Origin: Symbiodinium natans
Lineage: Eukaryota; Sar; Dinophyceae; Suessiales; Symbiodiniaceae
Direction of reading: 5' to 3'
DNA: 64,000 bases
NCBI GenBank assembly: GCA_905221605.1
Contig: CAJNDS010002257.1
Span: 1,080,422 to 1,144,421 of the forward strand
Position numbers and translations under genes: made by a program. The notes under the pieces were generated by a model. The model searched no databases. It saw only the letters and a list, made by a program, of their open reading frames with translations, and had not been told where the DNA came from. Shown piece by piece: positions 41,925 through 53,350 of the stretch. Each line of letters opens with the position of its first letter. Within the stretch, counting starts at the first letter, position 1.

Positions 41925-43215
41925 ACCCCTAAGCCTCTGTAAGCCCTAAGCCTTGGTGTGAGGATGCCCATTAGGGGTTTAGGGTTTAGGGTTTAGGATT
42001 TAGGGTTTAGGGTTGCTTTTTAGGGGCTTTTTCGGCGCTTGTTCGGGGCTTTTTCTGGGCTTTTCAAGGCGTTGAGGGGTTTAAGGGGTTGTAGGGACTA
42101 AGGGAACTGGCAGACATACTCAAGAAACAGGGCTTTCTTAGGGCGTCAAGGGTTTGCTAGGTCACGGATAGGTGTATTTCCAAAATAGGCGGTTCCCTCA
42201 ATTTGCCCCAAAACAGCAGAATCTTCATTCTAGGAACCACCAAAAGGGTACCCCCTATTTTCACTCCAGAAAGGTCTAGCTTCGGGCTTCGTGGGGGTTT
42301 GGACCAGGCGAGCAAAGTCCCGAGACGGGGGCGTGCGCGCGCTAAGGTCTTTTGCCCTACGGTATCCTCCACTTTCATGGCTCCTTAGAACTGCACCCTG
42401 AACCCTGAACCCTACTAAACCCTAAAAGCCTAAACCCTAAACCCTAAACCCTAAAAGCCCTAAACCCTAAAAGCCCAAAGCCCAAAGCCCAAAGCCCTAA
42501 GCCCTAAACCCTAAACCCTAAACCCTAAGCCCTCAACCCTAAACCCGAAACCCTAAACCTCTAAGCCTCTGTAAGCCCTCAGCCTTGATGTGAGGATGCC
42601 CGCTTAGGGTTTAGGGTTTAGGGTTTGGGGTTTAGGGTTTAGGGTTTTGAGTTTTGGGTTTGTTCGGGGCTTGTTCGGGGCTTGTTCGGGGCTTTAAGGG
42701 GTTTAGGGGCTTAAGGGGTTATAGGGACTAAGGGAGCACATTGCTGGCAGACATACTCAAGAAACGGGGCTTTCTTGGGGCTTCAAGGGTTTGCGAGTAT
42801 TAAGTAACAGATAAGTGTATTTCCAAAAATAGGGAGTGCCCTCAATTTACCCCAAACAAGCAGAATCCTTACTATAGGAACCACCAAAAGGGTACCCCCT
42901 ATTTTCACTCAACAAAGGTTTAAGGGGTTGTAGGGACTAAGGGAACGCATTGTATGAGGAACCACCAAAAGGGGACCCCTATTTTAACTCACTAAAGGTC
43001 TAGTTTGGGGTCTAGGGTTTAGGGTTTAGGGTTTAGGATTTAGGGCTTAGGGTTTAGGGTTTAGGGTTTCGGGTTTCGGGTTTAGGGTTCCGGGCTTCGT
43101 GGGGATTTGCCATCGGCAGACCAGACGAGCAAATTCCCGAGACCGGGGCGATAAGGTCCCCTGCCCTTCTGTGTGCTGCACCTTTCATGGCTCCTTAGAA
43201 CTACACCCTAAACCC
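41925..43215. repeat. Tandem segmental duplication, about 630-bp units
   Basis: Segments 41925-42415 and 42550-43215 share, in order, CCTCTGTAAGCC, GTGAGGATGCCC, TTGTTCGGGGC, GCAGACATACTCAAGAAAC, a CCAAAATAGG..CAATTT piece, GAACCACCAAAAGGG and TTTCATGGCTCCTTAGAACT. The second unit holds an extra partial copy near 42905-42990. Frames are not conserved, so the unit is probably non-coding. Confidence 0.75.
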
Positions 43216-44566
43216 TAAACCGTAACCCCTAACCCCTAAACCCTAAACCTAAACCCTAAACCCTAACCCTCTTGAGATGAACGCGTCTCCGACATCACCG
43301 CCCCCACATCGGGTACTGCGAGGTTCCGAGGGGCTCGGAGGCCACAGGCTCAGAAACGGGGAATTGGGCGCCTGGCTTAGGGGTTTAGGGTTTAGGGTTT
43401 AGGGTTTAGGGTCTAGGGTCTAGGGTCTAGGGTCTAGGGTCTAGGGTTCAGAACAGTTGCAATGTTTTCAAGGGAGGGAGGGGGGGGAGTAATTAAGCGA
43501 GTGCTCCCTACTCCCACCTGAGCTTTTGTAAGGTTTCCTTGGGTTCCGCTGAGCCCTAACCGTAAATGCAGATCCTTGGGGCATGAGCAGCGGCGTCGGC
43601 AAGGGCTTAGGGTCAAAATCTGGGTTTAGGTTCATCTGGAAACAACGCGAATCATCACATGAATCAATCTGCAGACGCGTAATGGAACAAAACTGGCCAT
43701 GCAAAACCTCAATGCTGTACGAAGAGCTTCAAAAGAAGCAGCTGACTAATGAGCATGTTTTCGGATTCAGGGCTTGCAAGGCTCAATTTGGGCCTTTGGG
43801 GGTTCGGGCTTAGGAACAAGGAAGCGCTGCGACAAGAACCCTTCCCCTGAAACTGCCGCAGCCCTGTGAACCCCAAACCCTGACGCCCTGAACCCTGAAC
43901 TTAAACTTACACCCTAAACCCTAAACTAACCCTAAACCCTAAACCCTAAACCCTAAACCCTAAACCCTAAACCCTAAACCCTAAACCCTAAACCCTAAAC
44001 CCTAAACCCTAAACCCTAAACCCTAAACCCTAAACTCGATCCACGGGTTCCTATGAGAGGACAGCACCGAAGGCCAAGGCTTAGGGGTTTAGGCTTCAGG
44101 GGGCTCGGGGAGCTCAGGAGGTTTAGGGTTTAGGGTTTAGAGGGTTTAGAGTTTAGGGTTTAGGGTTTAGGGTTTATCTAATGTAGGAGCCTTAATTAAA
44201 TTAGTTGTTTTGTTTTTTTTTTATTTTTTTTTGGGGGGGGGGGGGTTATTGTAGTATCACAGTTCTAAAGGGACCATAAAGGGCACGGGACCACACTAAG
44301 GACCCATGGTTCCAAGCTTAGAGCTTAGGGGGTTGGGGTGATGTTGAACTGCACCATCGTGTCTCAGCACTCCGCGGGAAATTTGTTAAGATGTTCGGGG
44401 GTGCAGGGGTTAGAGCTTAGGGTTTTGCACACCTCAAAGCCGTGAACCTGAAAAAGCCCTAAACCCCGCAACCTAACTCCCTAAAGCCCCTAAGCCCCTA
44501 CCCCTAAACCCTACACCCTAAACCCTAAACCCTAAACCCTAACACTTAACACCCTAAACCCTAGAC

Positions 44567-44616
44567 CAGCTGCCTCCTTGGTAGCCGTAGCTGGGGCCCG
44601 GTGGCATCGTGCTCGC
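44567..44616 (-). CDS. Pro/Gly/Tyr-rich exon
   Basis: After TTGGCAG the minus strand reads ASTMPPGPSYGYQGGS, then GTCTAGGG as donor. CCCTAAA variants left, TTTAGGG array right (44625-44712). PGPSYGYQGG is a low-complexity segment of the kind found in RNA-binding proteins, which is only a resemblance. Confidence 0.6.
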
Positions 44617-44814
44617 CTGCCAATAGGGTTTAGGGTTTAGGGTTTAGGGTTTAGGGTTTAGGGTTTAGGGTTTAGGGTTTAGGGTTTAGGGTTTAGGGTT
44701 TAGGGTTTAGGGTGGTTTTGGGGCTCAAGGGTTTTCAGGGTTTAGGGAAGAAGGGGTTCGAGGATTAGGGTATAGGGGTTCGGGTTTGTGGTTTATGGTT
44801 CAGGGTAACCTCAT

Positions 44815-45385
44815 GATCCGTCGTGGAACGACAACTCGGTCGTCATCGCCCATCGCTTCCGCACGCACACACGCGGCAGATGAGGCCACCGCCGTTGGTG
44901 ATGCGGCACTTGGGCCGTGCGACAGCGAAAACCATGGCCAGTACACCCCCGCCACCCCTCGCCCGCGGCGGGCTATTGTTCTGGCGTTGGCTTCTATTTC
45001 ACGCAAGTACACGCTGCCCGATAAGTGCTTCTCGACTCCTTGGCTGCATTACAGACGTTAGACCTGAAGTAACGTAAAGCCGTGCCCAGGTCTCAACTGT
45101 CTCCCGCCCGGCGATGGGGTCAAAAAGGATCCCGTCGCTCCCAACGCGAACAGTGCCTCATCCTGGACAATTTCTCAGGGGTTGGTCAAATGTGAGCAGG
45201 CCACGCGAAAGAGCATCATCTGTTTCTTCTCCTGACGTCTGACGAGGCAACAGCTAACTGAGTGGCAGCAGTCTTGGGTGTTGTTGCGGTCATCTTCCAT
45301 TGACTCACTGATTCCCGACATGCCCCGAGAGACAGAGACAATGAGAGAAAGAGAGAAAGAGAGAAAGAGAGAAAGAGAGAAAGAG

Positions 45386-45416
<31 letters not shown>

Positions 45417-45770
45417 AACAAAGAGGCCAGACATGCACAAAACTCGCGAGGCTCGTGTAGTGCACAGACGGCAAAGACGGCAAGAGCCAGATAGAACAAG
45501 TGAATCACAGCCACCGTCTCACAGAAGCTCTTCAGCTGCCAGTAAAACATTCCGAGAACACACAAGTAACAGGCCATATGGTTCCGGAATGGGCGCTCAG
45601 GGCAGACACCCGCCGCAGATTCTCCAACTTTGAGGTTGATCGAGCCATAACCTTGCAAGTCTCTATATATCCTGGTAGGGCAAAACCCTTGGACGCTGCG
45701 CAGCATGCTTGGGTGTGCCCCTATCAATTTCGAGGATTAGTAGTGGTGCAGACCCCTAAACCCTGAACCC
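44815..45770. other. Unique island with unassigned frames
   Basis: About 950 bp without telomeric repeats. Frames on both strands (for example + 45500-45766, ALRADTRRRFSNFEVDRAIT; + 44786-45061) show no domain I recognise. The 140-codon minus frame ends in a microsatellite-coded Leu/Phe/Ser tract. Confidence 0.35.
45343..45420. repeat. GAGAGAAA/GAAA microsatellite
   Basis: GAGAGAAA units followed by GAAA units. Confidence 0.9.
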
Positions 45771-45907
45771 TATACCCTAAACCCTAAACCCTGAACCCTA
45801 AACCCTATAAACCCGACAGTAGAGCTCTAGGATGGGGCCCATGTGGCTTTCTGAGTGAAAGGGCAACATCACGACAAAGAGTGCCCCCAAGTCTTGTCCG
45901 ATGCTCG

Positions 45908-46062
45908 GACCCTATTTACCTACAGCTTAAAGGCTTAGTAGTAACTGGGTTTAGGGTTTAGGGTTTAGGGTTTCGGGTTTAGGGTTTAGGGTTTCTAGGG
46001 TGTAGGTTTTAGGGTTTAGGCTTGGGCAGAACCCCATACACCTGTAGGCATAGAGAGTCCAG
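45908..46062. mobile_element. MITE family B split by TTTAGGG array
   Basis: Left arm CCTATTTACCTACAG with TTAGTAGTAACT, then a TTTAGGG array (45950-46020), then right arm ACCTGTAGGCATAGAGAGTC. The two halves pair as in intact copies. Confidence 0.6.
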
Positions 46063-46875
46063 GCGAATAAGGCCATGATACCAGGTCACATTGGGTTTTG
46101 ATAGGCACGAGGTGCGGGGCGCAGGGGAACAAGCCACGCACCTGCAAATGTCTTGAACTCTACACCCTACACCCTACACCCTACACCCTAAACCCTAAAC
46201 CCTAAACCCTAAGCCCTAAACCCTAAACCCTACACCCGAAACCGTAAGCACTCTACCTTCCTGAAGCCCCCCGAGAGCCCTACACATCCGTATAAAAGAG
46301 GGCAATCGCCCCATCCTGAACTCGAAGAGACCTCCCAACCTTGCCTGGGTCCTCCGTCCCACATAGCCACATAGCCCAGAAATCATGCAACCTACATCCC
46401 CTATACCCCTAACCGACCTAAAATCTAGCAGTTGTGCCTTGGACTCTTAAAGCTGTACCCTTGAGTTTTGGGGACCGGTTTTAAGGATCCCTAAGAAAAC
46501 AAAAGGGCAATATTGGAAGTATATTGAAGGGAACCTTTAGGGGTACCACCTTAGAGGTACGAGTCTTAATCCCTTGACTAAACTCCCTAAACCCCTACAA
46601 TCTCTAAACCCTAGCTCCTAGGATTTAGGGTTTCAGGGCTAAACCCCCTCGAAAAACCCTAGAAACCCTCGAACCCCTATAATCCCTAAACCCTAGCCCT
46701 TGGGATTTGGGGTTTCGGGAAACCGCCAAAAACCGACAATCCCTAAACCCTAGCCCCTTCGGGTTTAGGGAATTCAAGGCGAAAATCAAGGGAAGCTTTT
46801 CTCGGTAATAACCCTAAACCCTAAACCCTAAACCCTAAACCCTGAACCCTGAACCCTGAACCCTGAACCCTAAAC

Positions 46876-46947
46876 CATGCAGTCGCTCGAGGCACCTGAT
46901 CCCTTGGCCGACCGCACTTGCGGCAGAACCGGGCATCTGGCGCCTCA
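46876..46947 (-). CDS. CxxC exon (FCRKCGRPRD)
   Basis: After AGACAG the minus strand reads EAPDARFCRKCGRPRDQVPR and then ATA; donor GTTTAGGG. FCRKCGRPR is a CxxC half of a zinc-ribbon-like motif; the next CxxC lies in the preceding exon (47762-47824). Zinc binding is inferred from the cysteines only. Confidence 0.65.
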
Positions 46948-47761
46948 CTGTCTTCGGTGGGGTTTAGGGTTTAGGGTTTACGGTTTAGGGTTTAGGGGTT
47001 TAGGGTTTAGGGTTTATGGTTCGGGCAAGAAGTGGCTGAACCTTTGGCTGTTTTAATTGGTGGGTTGCATGGTTGCGGGGTTGAGGGAATAGGGCTTGGG
47101 TGGTCCCCCCCCCAAAAAAAAATAATGAAAAAAAAACGCCTACTCAGTAGCTCTGTTGTGTGTCAAGGGTGTGGGGGTTCGGGATTTAGGATTCAAAATT
47201 CTTGTATCTTCACCCTATGTTATGAGAAGTCCCTCAATGGAACTGGAAACTACTACACTACTACGATTTGCTTAAGAACCCCTCAAAAAGCAAACATACT
47301 GTCCTCATAAGGGTAGTATAGGAGAGATTTCTTCTATTGTGGGTACAAGGGCAACATAGGGATTGGTAACATTAGCATATTGTGCGTATAAGGGCAATAC
47401 AGGGATACTCATCTCGCATTCTTTGAGGGTCCTTGCAGGACACTCCAGAACATGGTTTAGGGGTGATTGGGCTGGGATTCCCGCTTGGTAAACCTTTTGT
47501 GGTATGGGGATAAGGATGCTCCGACTTCTTGGCGTTGACCACATGGGGGTTTACGACAATAGGGGTACCCTAAATAGACCCCTTAGATAAGAGCCCCAAA
47601 AAGAGTCTTTTCGTGCACCCCCCCAAGCAAATGGTAGTTTATAGTTAGGACCTCCGGTAGGTTCAATGGTTCTAAACCCTAAACCCCAAACCCTAAACCT
47701 TAAACCCTAAACCCTAAACCCTAAACCCCAAATCCTAAACCCTTAACCCTAAACCCTAAAC

Positions 47762-47824
47762 CGCAAGACCGCACGACGCCCAAGGCACGTAGACGTTGCC
47801 GCAGGCAGGGCAGTTCGAGGAGGC
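47762..47824 (-). CDS. CxxC exon (NCPACGNVY), phase 0-0
   Basis: After CTTGAG the minus strand reads ASSNCPACGNVYVPWASCGL and A, 21 codons; donor GTTTAGGG. CPAC plus a later Cys suggests a zinc-ribbon knuckle, perhaps paired with CRKC in the next exon. Confidence 0.65.
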
Positions 47825-48228
47825 CTCAAGTCGCGGGGAGGGTTTAGGGTTTAGGGTTTAGGGTTTAGGGTTTAGGGTTTAGGGTTTAGGCTTTAGGCTT
47901 TAGGGTTTAGGGTTTAGGGTTTAGGGTTTAGGGTTTAGGGTCTAGCGTTTAGGGTTAAGGGTTCAGGGTTCAGGGTTTCGGGGCCTTCTCGCGCGGAGGC
48001 TTCCCTGAAGCGGTTCGACACTTTGTGGACGACATGAACCCCAGAATGGGACAATATACCCTGTACTGGTAAAATCCTTATTGAAGTAAATGAACCCTAA
48101 ACCCTTTTAAGGTTCATTTGGTCCTTGCAGGAGGACCCTACAACTCACAACCTTCACCGCCAGACCCCGAGCCGGATGTTTCCACAACAAACCCCCTTAT
48201 CGCGAACCTTAAACCCCAAACCCCAAAC

Positions 48229-48320
48229 CCTGCACGCTTCCCTGGGCGCAGCTGAGGGGCAGAGGTCAGTGGCGTGAGCATCCCGCTCGCAGGGCCGGAA
48301 ACCTCGTCATCGCGCGAGAG
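48229..48320 (-). CDS. DDEVSGP exon, copy 4
   Basis: After TATGAG the minus strand reads LSRDDEVSGPASGMLTPLTS and APQLRPGKR. This is the fourth copy of an exon also at 53351, 52013 and 49895. Its reading frame is intact; donor GTTTGGGG or GTGCAGGG. Confidence 0.6.
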
Positions 48321-48757
48321 CTCATACGATTGAGGGTTTAGGGCTTAGGGCTTAGGGTTTAGGGTTTAGGGTTTAGGGTTTAGGGTTTAGGGTTTCAGCT
48401 TTGGGCCTTTGGGGTTTTGCTGACCTCAGGGGACTAAGGGACCTTCAGGGGATATTTGGAGGCTACTTAGGCATTTAGGGACTCTTTAAGGTATATAGAG
48501 GGGCTATGTAGGGGAAGAAGATTAAGAGTCCCTTCTAGGGATCCCTCCTTTTACCTCTTAATGAACCCTAAACCCTAAACCCTAAACCCTGAACCCTAAA
48601 CCCTAAACCCTCAACCCTAAACCCCAAACCCTAGTCTCACTTATATTGATCGCATTGACTTCAAGTCCGTGTCAACCCTAAACCCTAAACCCCAAACCCC
48701 AAACCCTAAACCCTGGCAGGAGACTTCGGGGTTTGTGGGCTTTCGGGCTCTGCAGGC

Positions 48758-48835
48758 CTGCCCCTGCATGGCTCTCTGCCACTCCTCGCGGGAAACCACG
48801 CCATCACCATTCACGTCGAGGCGGCTGAAGAGGTC
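48758..48835 (-). CDS. EF-hand exon, intact copy
   Basis: After TCCGAG the minus strand reads DLFSRLDVNGDGVVSREEWQ and RAMQGQ, 26 codons. DVNGDGVVSREE is a canonical EF-hand calcium loop: Asp at 1, Asn 3, Asp 5, Val 7 by backbone, Ser 9, Glu 12. Donor GCCTGC, GC-type, is shared by all three copies. Calcium binding is inferred from the loop. Confidence 0.75.
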
Positions 48836-49534
48836 CTCGGATGCGGGTTTAGGGTTTGGGGTTTGGGGTTTGGGGTTTGGGGTTTAGGGTTTAGGGTTTG
48901 GGGTTTGGGGTTTAGGGCTTCGGGTTTTACCAGACCCAAAAACCCTTAGCCATGGACCGCCTTTGGTTTCGGTATAACTTTGTCGAGGATGGCCCTGAAG
49001 ACCCTCTGAAAACTGTTCCTGCACATGATTCTCTTAAACCCAAGAGGGGAAAAATAGAATGTCCCAAGGGCCTACCCAGAACCCTAAACCCTAAACCCTG
49101 ACCCCTAAACCTTTGTCATCTGAAAATTTGACAGGGCCAACTTCCCCTTTGCTCAAAGCCGTAAGGATTCGGGGCGGGTGGGGGGGGGGTAGGGTGTTAT
49201 GGATTGAGGGTTTTAGGGTTTTAGGGTTTAGGGGTTTAGGGATTAGGGTTTTAGGGTTTTTAGGGGGTTAGGGTTTTAGGGTTTAGGGCTTTAGGGTTCA
49301 GGGCTTAGGGCTTTTAGGGTTTTAGGGTTTTCGGCTTTACTAGGATTTAGGGATCAATGCAGAAAAGCCCTTGCAACCTGAGGCCGGACTCCGGAACCTC
49401 AGACCCCCGGCCGGACAAAAAGGAACAGTCGGCAAGAAAGAGTGCCCAACACCTCAAGCCCTCAACCCTGAACCCTGAAGGTTTAGGGGTTTGGGGTTTA
49501 GGGTTTAGGGTTTAGGGTTTAGGGTTTAGGGGTT

Positions 49535-49635
49535 GTTGGGATGCCCCCCCTCATACTAGCAGTCCTCAGTAGGGATTATGGTACCCCTATTATATTCCCT
49601 ATGAAGGACTGTAAGTATAAGGGTAAACATCCCAA
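49535..49635. mobile_element. MITE family A
   Basis: Arms GGGATGCCCCCCCTCATACT and AGTATAAGGGTAAACATCCC with a palindromic core. Confidence 0.65.
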
Positions 49636-49894
49636 CCAAAATAAACCCTCAACCCTCCTAACCCCGGCAAAAAGCAGCCTTCATTTCTGCGCATTCGGAA
49701 TGGCCTGAGCCCGTCCCTATCAAAACGCCTTGTCGCTACCTACCAACACTTACAACCCTAAGAAAGTTGCGAGTTCGGAAGCTCATGAACCTCCCCTTAA
49801 ACCCTAAACCCTAAACCCTGGACCCTGGACCCTGGACCCTAAACCCTCAACCCTCAACCCTACACCCTCAACCCTAAACCCAACCTCCCTTTAG

Positions 49895-49954
49895 GCGCCG
49901 CTAGGAGGCGGAGGCCATCCCGGTAGCAGGGCCGGAAACCTCATCGTCGCCGGG
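49895..49954 (-). pseudogene. DDEVSGP exon, copy 3, damaged
   Basis: After TTACCAG the minus strand reads PGDDEVSGPATGMASAS and then TAG. Compared with the other copies about 15 bases after ATGGC are gone and the end is out of register. Either a dead exon or one that uses an earlier donor. Confidence 0.55.
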
Positions 49955-50288
49955 CTGGTAAGGGGCTTGGGGGTGTTAGCCCCTAAACCCTAAACCCTAA
50001 ACCCTAAACCCTAAACCCTAGACCCTAAACCCTAAACCCTAAACCCTAAACCCTAAAAAAACTTAGGGTTTCAGGTTCTTGGGCTTTGGGCTTCGGGTGT
50101 AGAGCTCAGAGTTGGGAATTTCTCCTGTATATAATCCCTAGTATGGACTGCTAGTATAAGGGGGAACATCCCAACTTCAGGGCTCGGGGTGCTGTAAACC
50201 CTAAACCCTAAACCCTAAACCCTAAACCCTAAACCCTAAACCCTAAACCCTAAACCCGGGTTCCTTGGGAACTTTGGCCGTTGCAGGC

Positions 50289-50321
50289 CTGCCCCTGCAT
50301 GCCAGTCGCGTCGAAGCGGAC
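50289..50321 (-). pseudogene. EF-hand exon, copy 2, loop deleted
   Basis: After TCCCAG the minus strand reads VRFDATGMQGQ, 11 codons in frame, then GCCTGC. Compared with the copy at 52849-52917 it lacks 36 bases that encode most of the calcium loop. Splicing would still work; calcium binding would not. Confidence 0.6.
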
Positions 50322-50353
50322 CTGGGATGGTGGCCAACCCCAAACCCTAAAAA

Positions 50354-50487
50354 ATGGGTTTAGGGTTTAGGGTTTAGGGTTTAGAGTTTAGGGTTTAGGG
50401 TTTAGGGTTTAGGGTTTAGGGTTTAGGGTTTAGGGTTTAGGGTTTAGGGTTTAGGGTTTAGGGTTTAGGGTTTAGGGTTTAGGGTTG
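50354..50487. repeat. TTTAGGG array
   Basis: About 19 units, on the acceptor side of the damaged EF-hand exon. Confidence 0.95.
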
Positions 50488-51439
50488 TTTTTTTCCCCTA
50501 CTGTAGGGGCCTGAATCACTGGAATACGGTTTCAGGGGTTTATTAGACTAGGGTTCTAATTAGGGGTTTATCCTTCTATCCTAAACCCTTACTGTAGGGG
50601 CCTGGGACCTGCATCACTGGAATAGGGTTTTAGGGTTTTAATTAGAATCGCGTTCTAGGGCATTTTCCTAAACCCTCAACCCTCAACCCTACTAGTGGGA
50701 CCTTCATCGTTGGAATACGGTTTTGGGCTGATTATAGTACATTTAGAAAGGGGCCCTTGTACTAGTGTTTATTCCGACCCCTATAGTATACACACTACTG
50801 GGCATGGCTACGACGGCTGAGAAATGAAGGCGGTTTTGGGGGGCCGAGGGGCAATAACCCTAAACCCTAAACCCTAAACCCTAAACCCTAAAAACCCTAA
50901 ACCTAAGCCCCTTTTCTTTGCCGGATCGAGCCTATGCTGTCCTGGGAAGGAATGGGGAACCGACACTGGTTAAAGGACAGGGTTTAGGGTGTAAGGTCTA
51001 GGGTTTAGGGTTTAGGGTTTGGGGTTTTAGGGTTTAGGGTTTAGGGTTTGTGGTTTTACGGTTTAGGGTTTGGGGTTTAGGGGTAAGGGTTTAGGGTTTA
51101 GGTTTAGGGTTTAGGGGGTTTGGGATTTGGGGTTTAGGGTTTAGGCATCAGGGTTACTAGTTCTGTGTAGGGAAGGAGGGCATGAGGGACCCCACATAAT
51201 CCCCCTAAACGCCAATATAGGGGGGATGTAAGGTACCTCATCCCTCACTACCTAAGAACCCAGTGTGTCATGCGCGCGACATGGCCCAGATACTGAATTC
51301 CCTAACCTAGGAATCAAAGGGCGCCCTTTTTGGCTTAAGAGGGGCTGAGAAGTGGAACCCCCTCAACCCCAAACCCCAAACTCTAAACCCTAAACCCTGA
51401 ACCCCAAACCCTAAACCCTAAACCCTAAACCCTAAACCC

Positions 51440-51515
51440 TAACGAGGGCCGACTCTGGGTCCTGAGTTCGCTTAGTTGCCTTGGGAGGGTGCTGGAAGTC
51501 GGCCCGCACAAACAG
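51440..51515 (-). CDS. Possible exon
   Basis: The minus strand reads RADFQHPPKATKRTQDPESA, then L and GTTAGGG. It lies between CCCTAAA (51370-51438) and TTTAGGG (51517-51570) like other exons, but part resembles the end of MITE family D (GACTCTGGGTCCTGAG on +), so it may be element-derived. Confidence 0.35.
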
Positions 51516-52012
51516 GGTTTAGGGTTTAGGGTTTAGGGATTAGGGTTTAGGGTTTAGGGTTTAGGGTTTACTAACCCTAAAGCCCTAAACCGAAAAAGCC
51601 TAGCCCCAAAGCCCTAAACCGAAAAAAGTCTTGGCCTAAGCCCTAAACTCTGAAACGAAAAGTTGCAAACCATGAAGTCCTAGCGTTTAATCCGACTTCG
51701 TCGTCTGAGGACCGTCGGGGTCTAGGGTAGAAGGGGTGCAGGGATTAGGGTTTAGGGGTATAGGGGTTTAGGGTTTAGGGATGTTTTGGGTCTAAGGATC
51801 CTCAACCTTAACACCTTCGCACGCCTCAATGAAGTGTCGACAAGGAAGACTGTCCTGAAGCAGCCGCCCGTCACACTCGACCCTCTTAACCGCATAAGAA
51901 CCCTAAACCCTAAACCCCAAACCCCAAACTCTAAACCCTAAACCCTTAACCCTAAACCCGAAACCCTAAACCCTAAATCCAAAGTCAGCACCTCGGGAAA
52001 GGCTCATGAAAC

Positions 52013-52091
52013 TCCGCAGCCCTCGCAGCCGGGAGGCGGTGCTCAGTGGGGTGACCATCCCGGTAGCAGGGCCGGAAACCTCATCATGAGA
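52013..52091 (-). CDS. DDEVSGP exon, copy 2
   Basis: After AAGCAG the minus strand reads SHDEVSGPATGMVTPLSTAS and RLRGLR; donor GTTTCATG. A G run (52099-52111) and TTTAGGG array (52135-52247) are on the right. Confidence 0.6.
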
Positions 52092-52268
52092 CTGCTTTGG
52101 GGGGGGGGGGGGATTGGGTCTTAGCCTAGGTTTAGGTTTAGGGTTTAGGGTTTAGGGTTTAGGGTTTAGGGTTTAGGGTTTAGGGTTTAGGGTTTAGGGT
52201 TTAGGGTTTAGGGTTTAGGGTTTAGGGTTTAGGGTTTAGGGTTTAGGATCGTAGGGTTTCGGATTTAG

Positions 52269-52392
52269 GGTTTTTAGGGTCGTAGGGTCGTAGGGTCGTA
52301 GGGTCGTAGGGTCGTAGGGTCGTAGGGTCGAAGGGTCGAAGGGTCGTAGGGTCGTAGGGTCGTAGGGTCGTAGGGTTGTAGGGTTGTAGGGT
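52269..52392. repeat. (GGGTCGTA)n eight-mer array
   Basis: About fourteen GGGTCGTA units with GGGTCGAA and GGGTTGTA variants; GGGTTATA/GGGTTGCA units follow at 52590-52740. Both look like telomere-derived repeats that have drifted. Confidence 0.9.
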
Positions 52393-52848
52393 AGCCTGCT
52401 TGGGCTTCCTAACCTTGTGCTGTAGGGATTTTGGGGTCAGGCTTATCTTACTTCTCAAATAACCCAGGGGACAAAGGTTAAACTTTAAATTCCTACTAAA
52501 TCAGGAAACCCAAAAAGTTTAAAGTTCAACTAAAGGCGAAATAAGTTATAGGGTAAAAGGGTTGTACGGTGGTAGGGTTTTATAAAGACCTTGGGTCATA
52601 GGGTTATAGGGTTATAGGGTTGCAGGGTTATAGGGTTGCAGGGTTACAGGGTTATAGGGTTATAGGGTTGCGGGGTTCTAGGGTTAGAGGGTGTTATTGA
52701 GTTATAGGGCTGTAGGGCTATCGGGCTGTTGTAGGGCTACAGGTCAACCCTAAACCCTAAAAAACCCTAAGCCCTAAGCCCTAAACCCAAACCCCCTAAG
52801 CCCTAAACCCTAAACCCTAAACCCTAAGTTTTTGGGGGGATTGCAGGC

Positions 52849-52917
52849 CTGCCCCTGCATGGATCGCTGCCACTCCCCGCGGGCAGCCGCGCCATCGCCG
52901 GTCCCATCGAGGCGGAC
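52849..52917 (-). CDS. EF-hand exon, copy 1, weakened
   Basis: After AGCCGAG the minus strand reads VRLDGTGDGAAARGEWQRSM and QGQ, 23 codons, donor GCCTGC. The loop DGTGDGAAARGE keeps Asp1, Thr3, Asp5 and Glu12 but has Arg at position 9, so calcium affinity may be reduced. Nine bases shorter at its start than the copy at 48758. Confidence 0.65.
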
Positions 52918-53350
52918 CTCGGCTGATGGCCAAACTTTCAGGGTTTAGGGTTTAGGGCCTTGGGCGTTCAGGGTGTCGGGTTTAGGGTTTAGGGCTACTC
53001 CCTGGACCTAAGCACCAAGTTCGAAACCTTGAGCCCCCTATGCCCAAACTGCATCTGGGAACTTCAAGGAACAACTTAACCCTGCTCGCGCGCACAGGGG
53101 CTTCTGGCTCAAGGTTTGAGAGCCGTGCAACCTGAAACCCCAGCACTCCACATCTTAGGGCTTAAGGTGAATCTCAGCATGCCTCAAAAACAACTGCAAG
53201 AGAGAATGTCCTGCCGCAAGTCAATTTGGGGTTTAGGGTTTAGGGCTTAGGGTTTAGGGCTTAGGGCTTAGGGCTTAGGGCTTAGGGTTTAGGGTTTAGG
53301 GTTTAGGGTTTAGGGTTTAGGGTTCAGGGTTCAGGTTATAAGCCCAAAAC

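Larger units (their letters stand above)
39860..44560. other. Long stretch with repeats, no confident exon
   Basis: Includes a dispersed repeat at 41140-41310 (copy at 46430-46570), MITE B at 41566, a tandem segmental duplication (41925-43215), arrays at 43380-43445 and 43925-44033 and several short frames. Minus-strand piece 43275-43365 reads GAQFPVSEPVASEPLGTSQY after CCAG, a weak exon candidate. Confidence 0.45.

Noticed and set aside
42157-42388. Overlapping 61-73-codon frames in the segmental duplication
   Set aside because: The second copy (near 43090-43200) has indels that change the frame, so coding is not conserved.
45216-45727. Minus frames rich in Leu/Phe/Ser as membrane protein
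   Set aside because: The hydrophobic part is encoded by the GAGAGAAA/GAAA microsatellite.
52243-52458. Minus frame of Tyr-Asp-Pro-Thr-Thr-Leu-Arg-Pro repeats
   Set aside because: Translation of the GGGTCGTA array.
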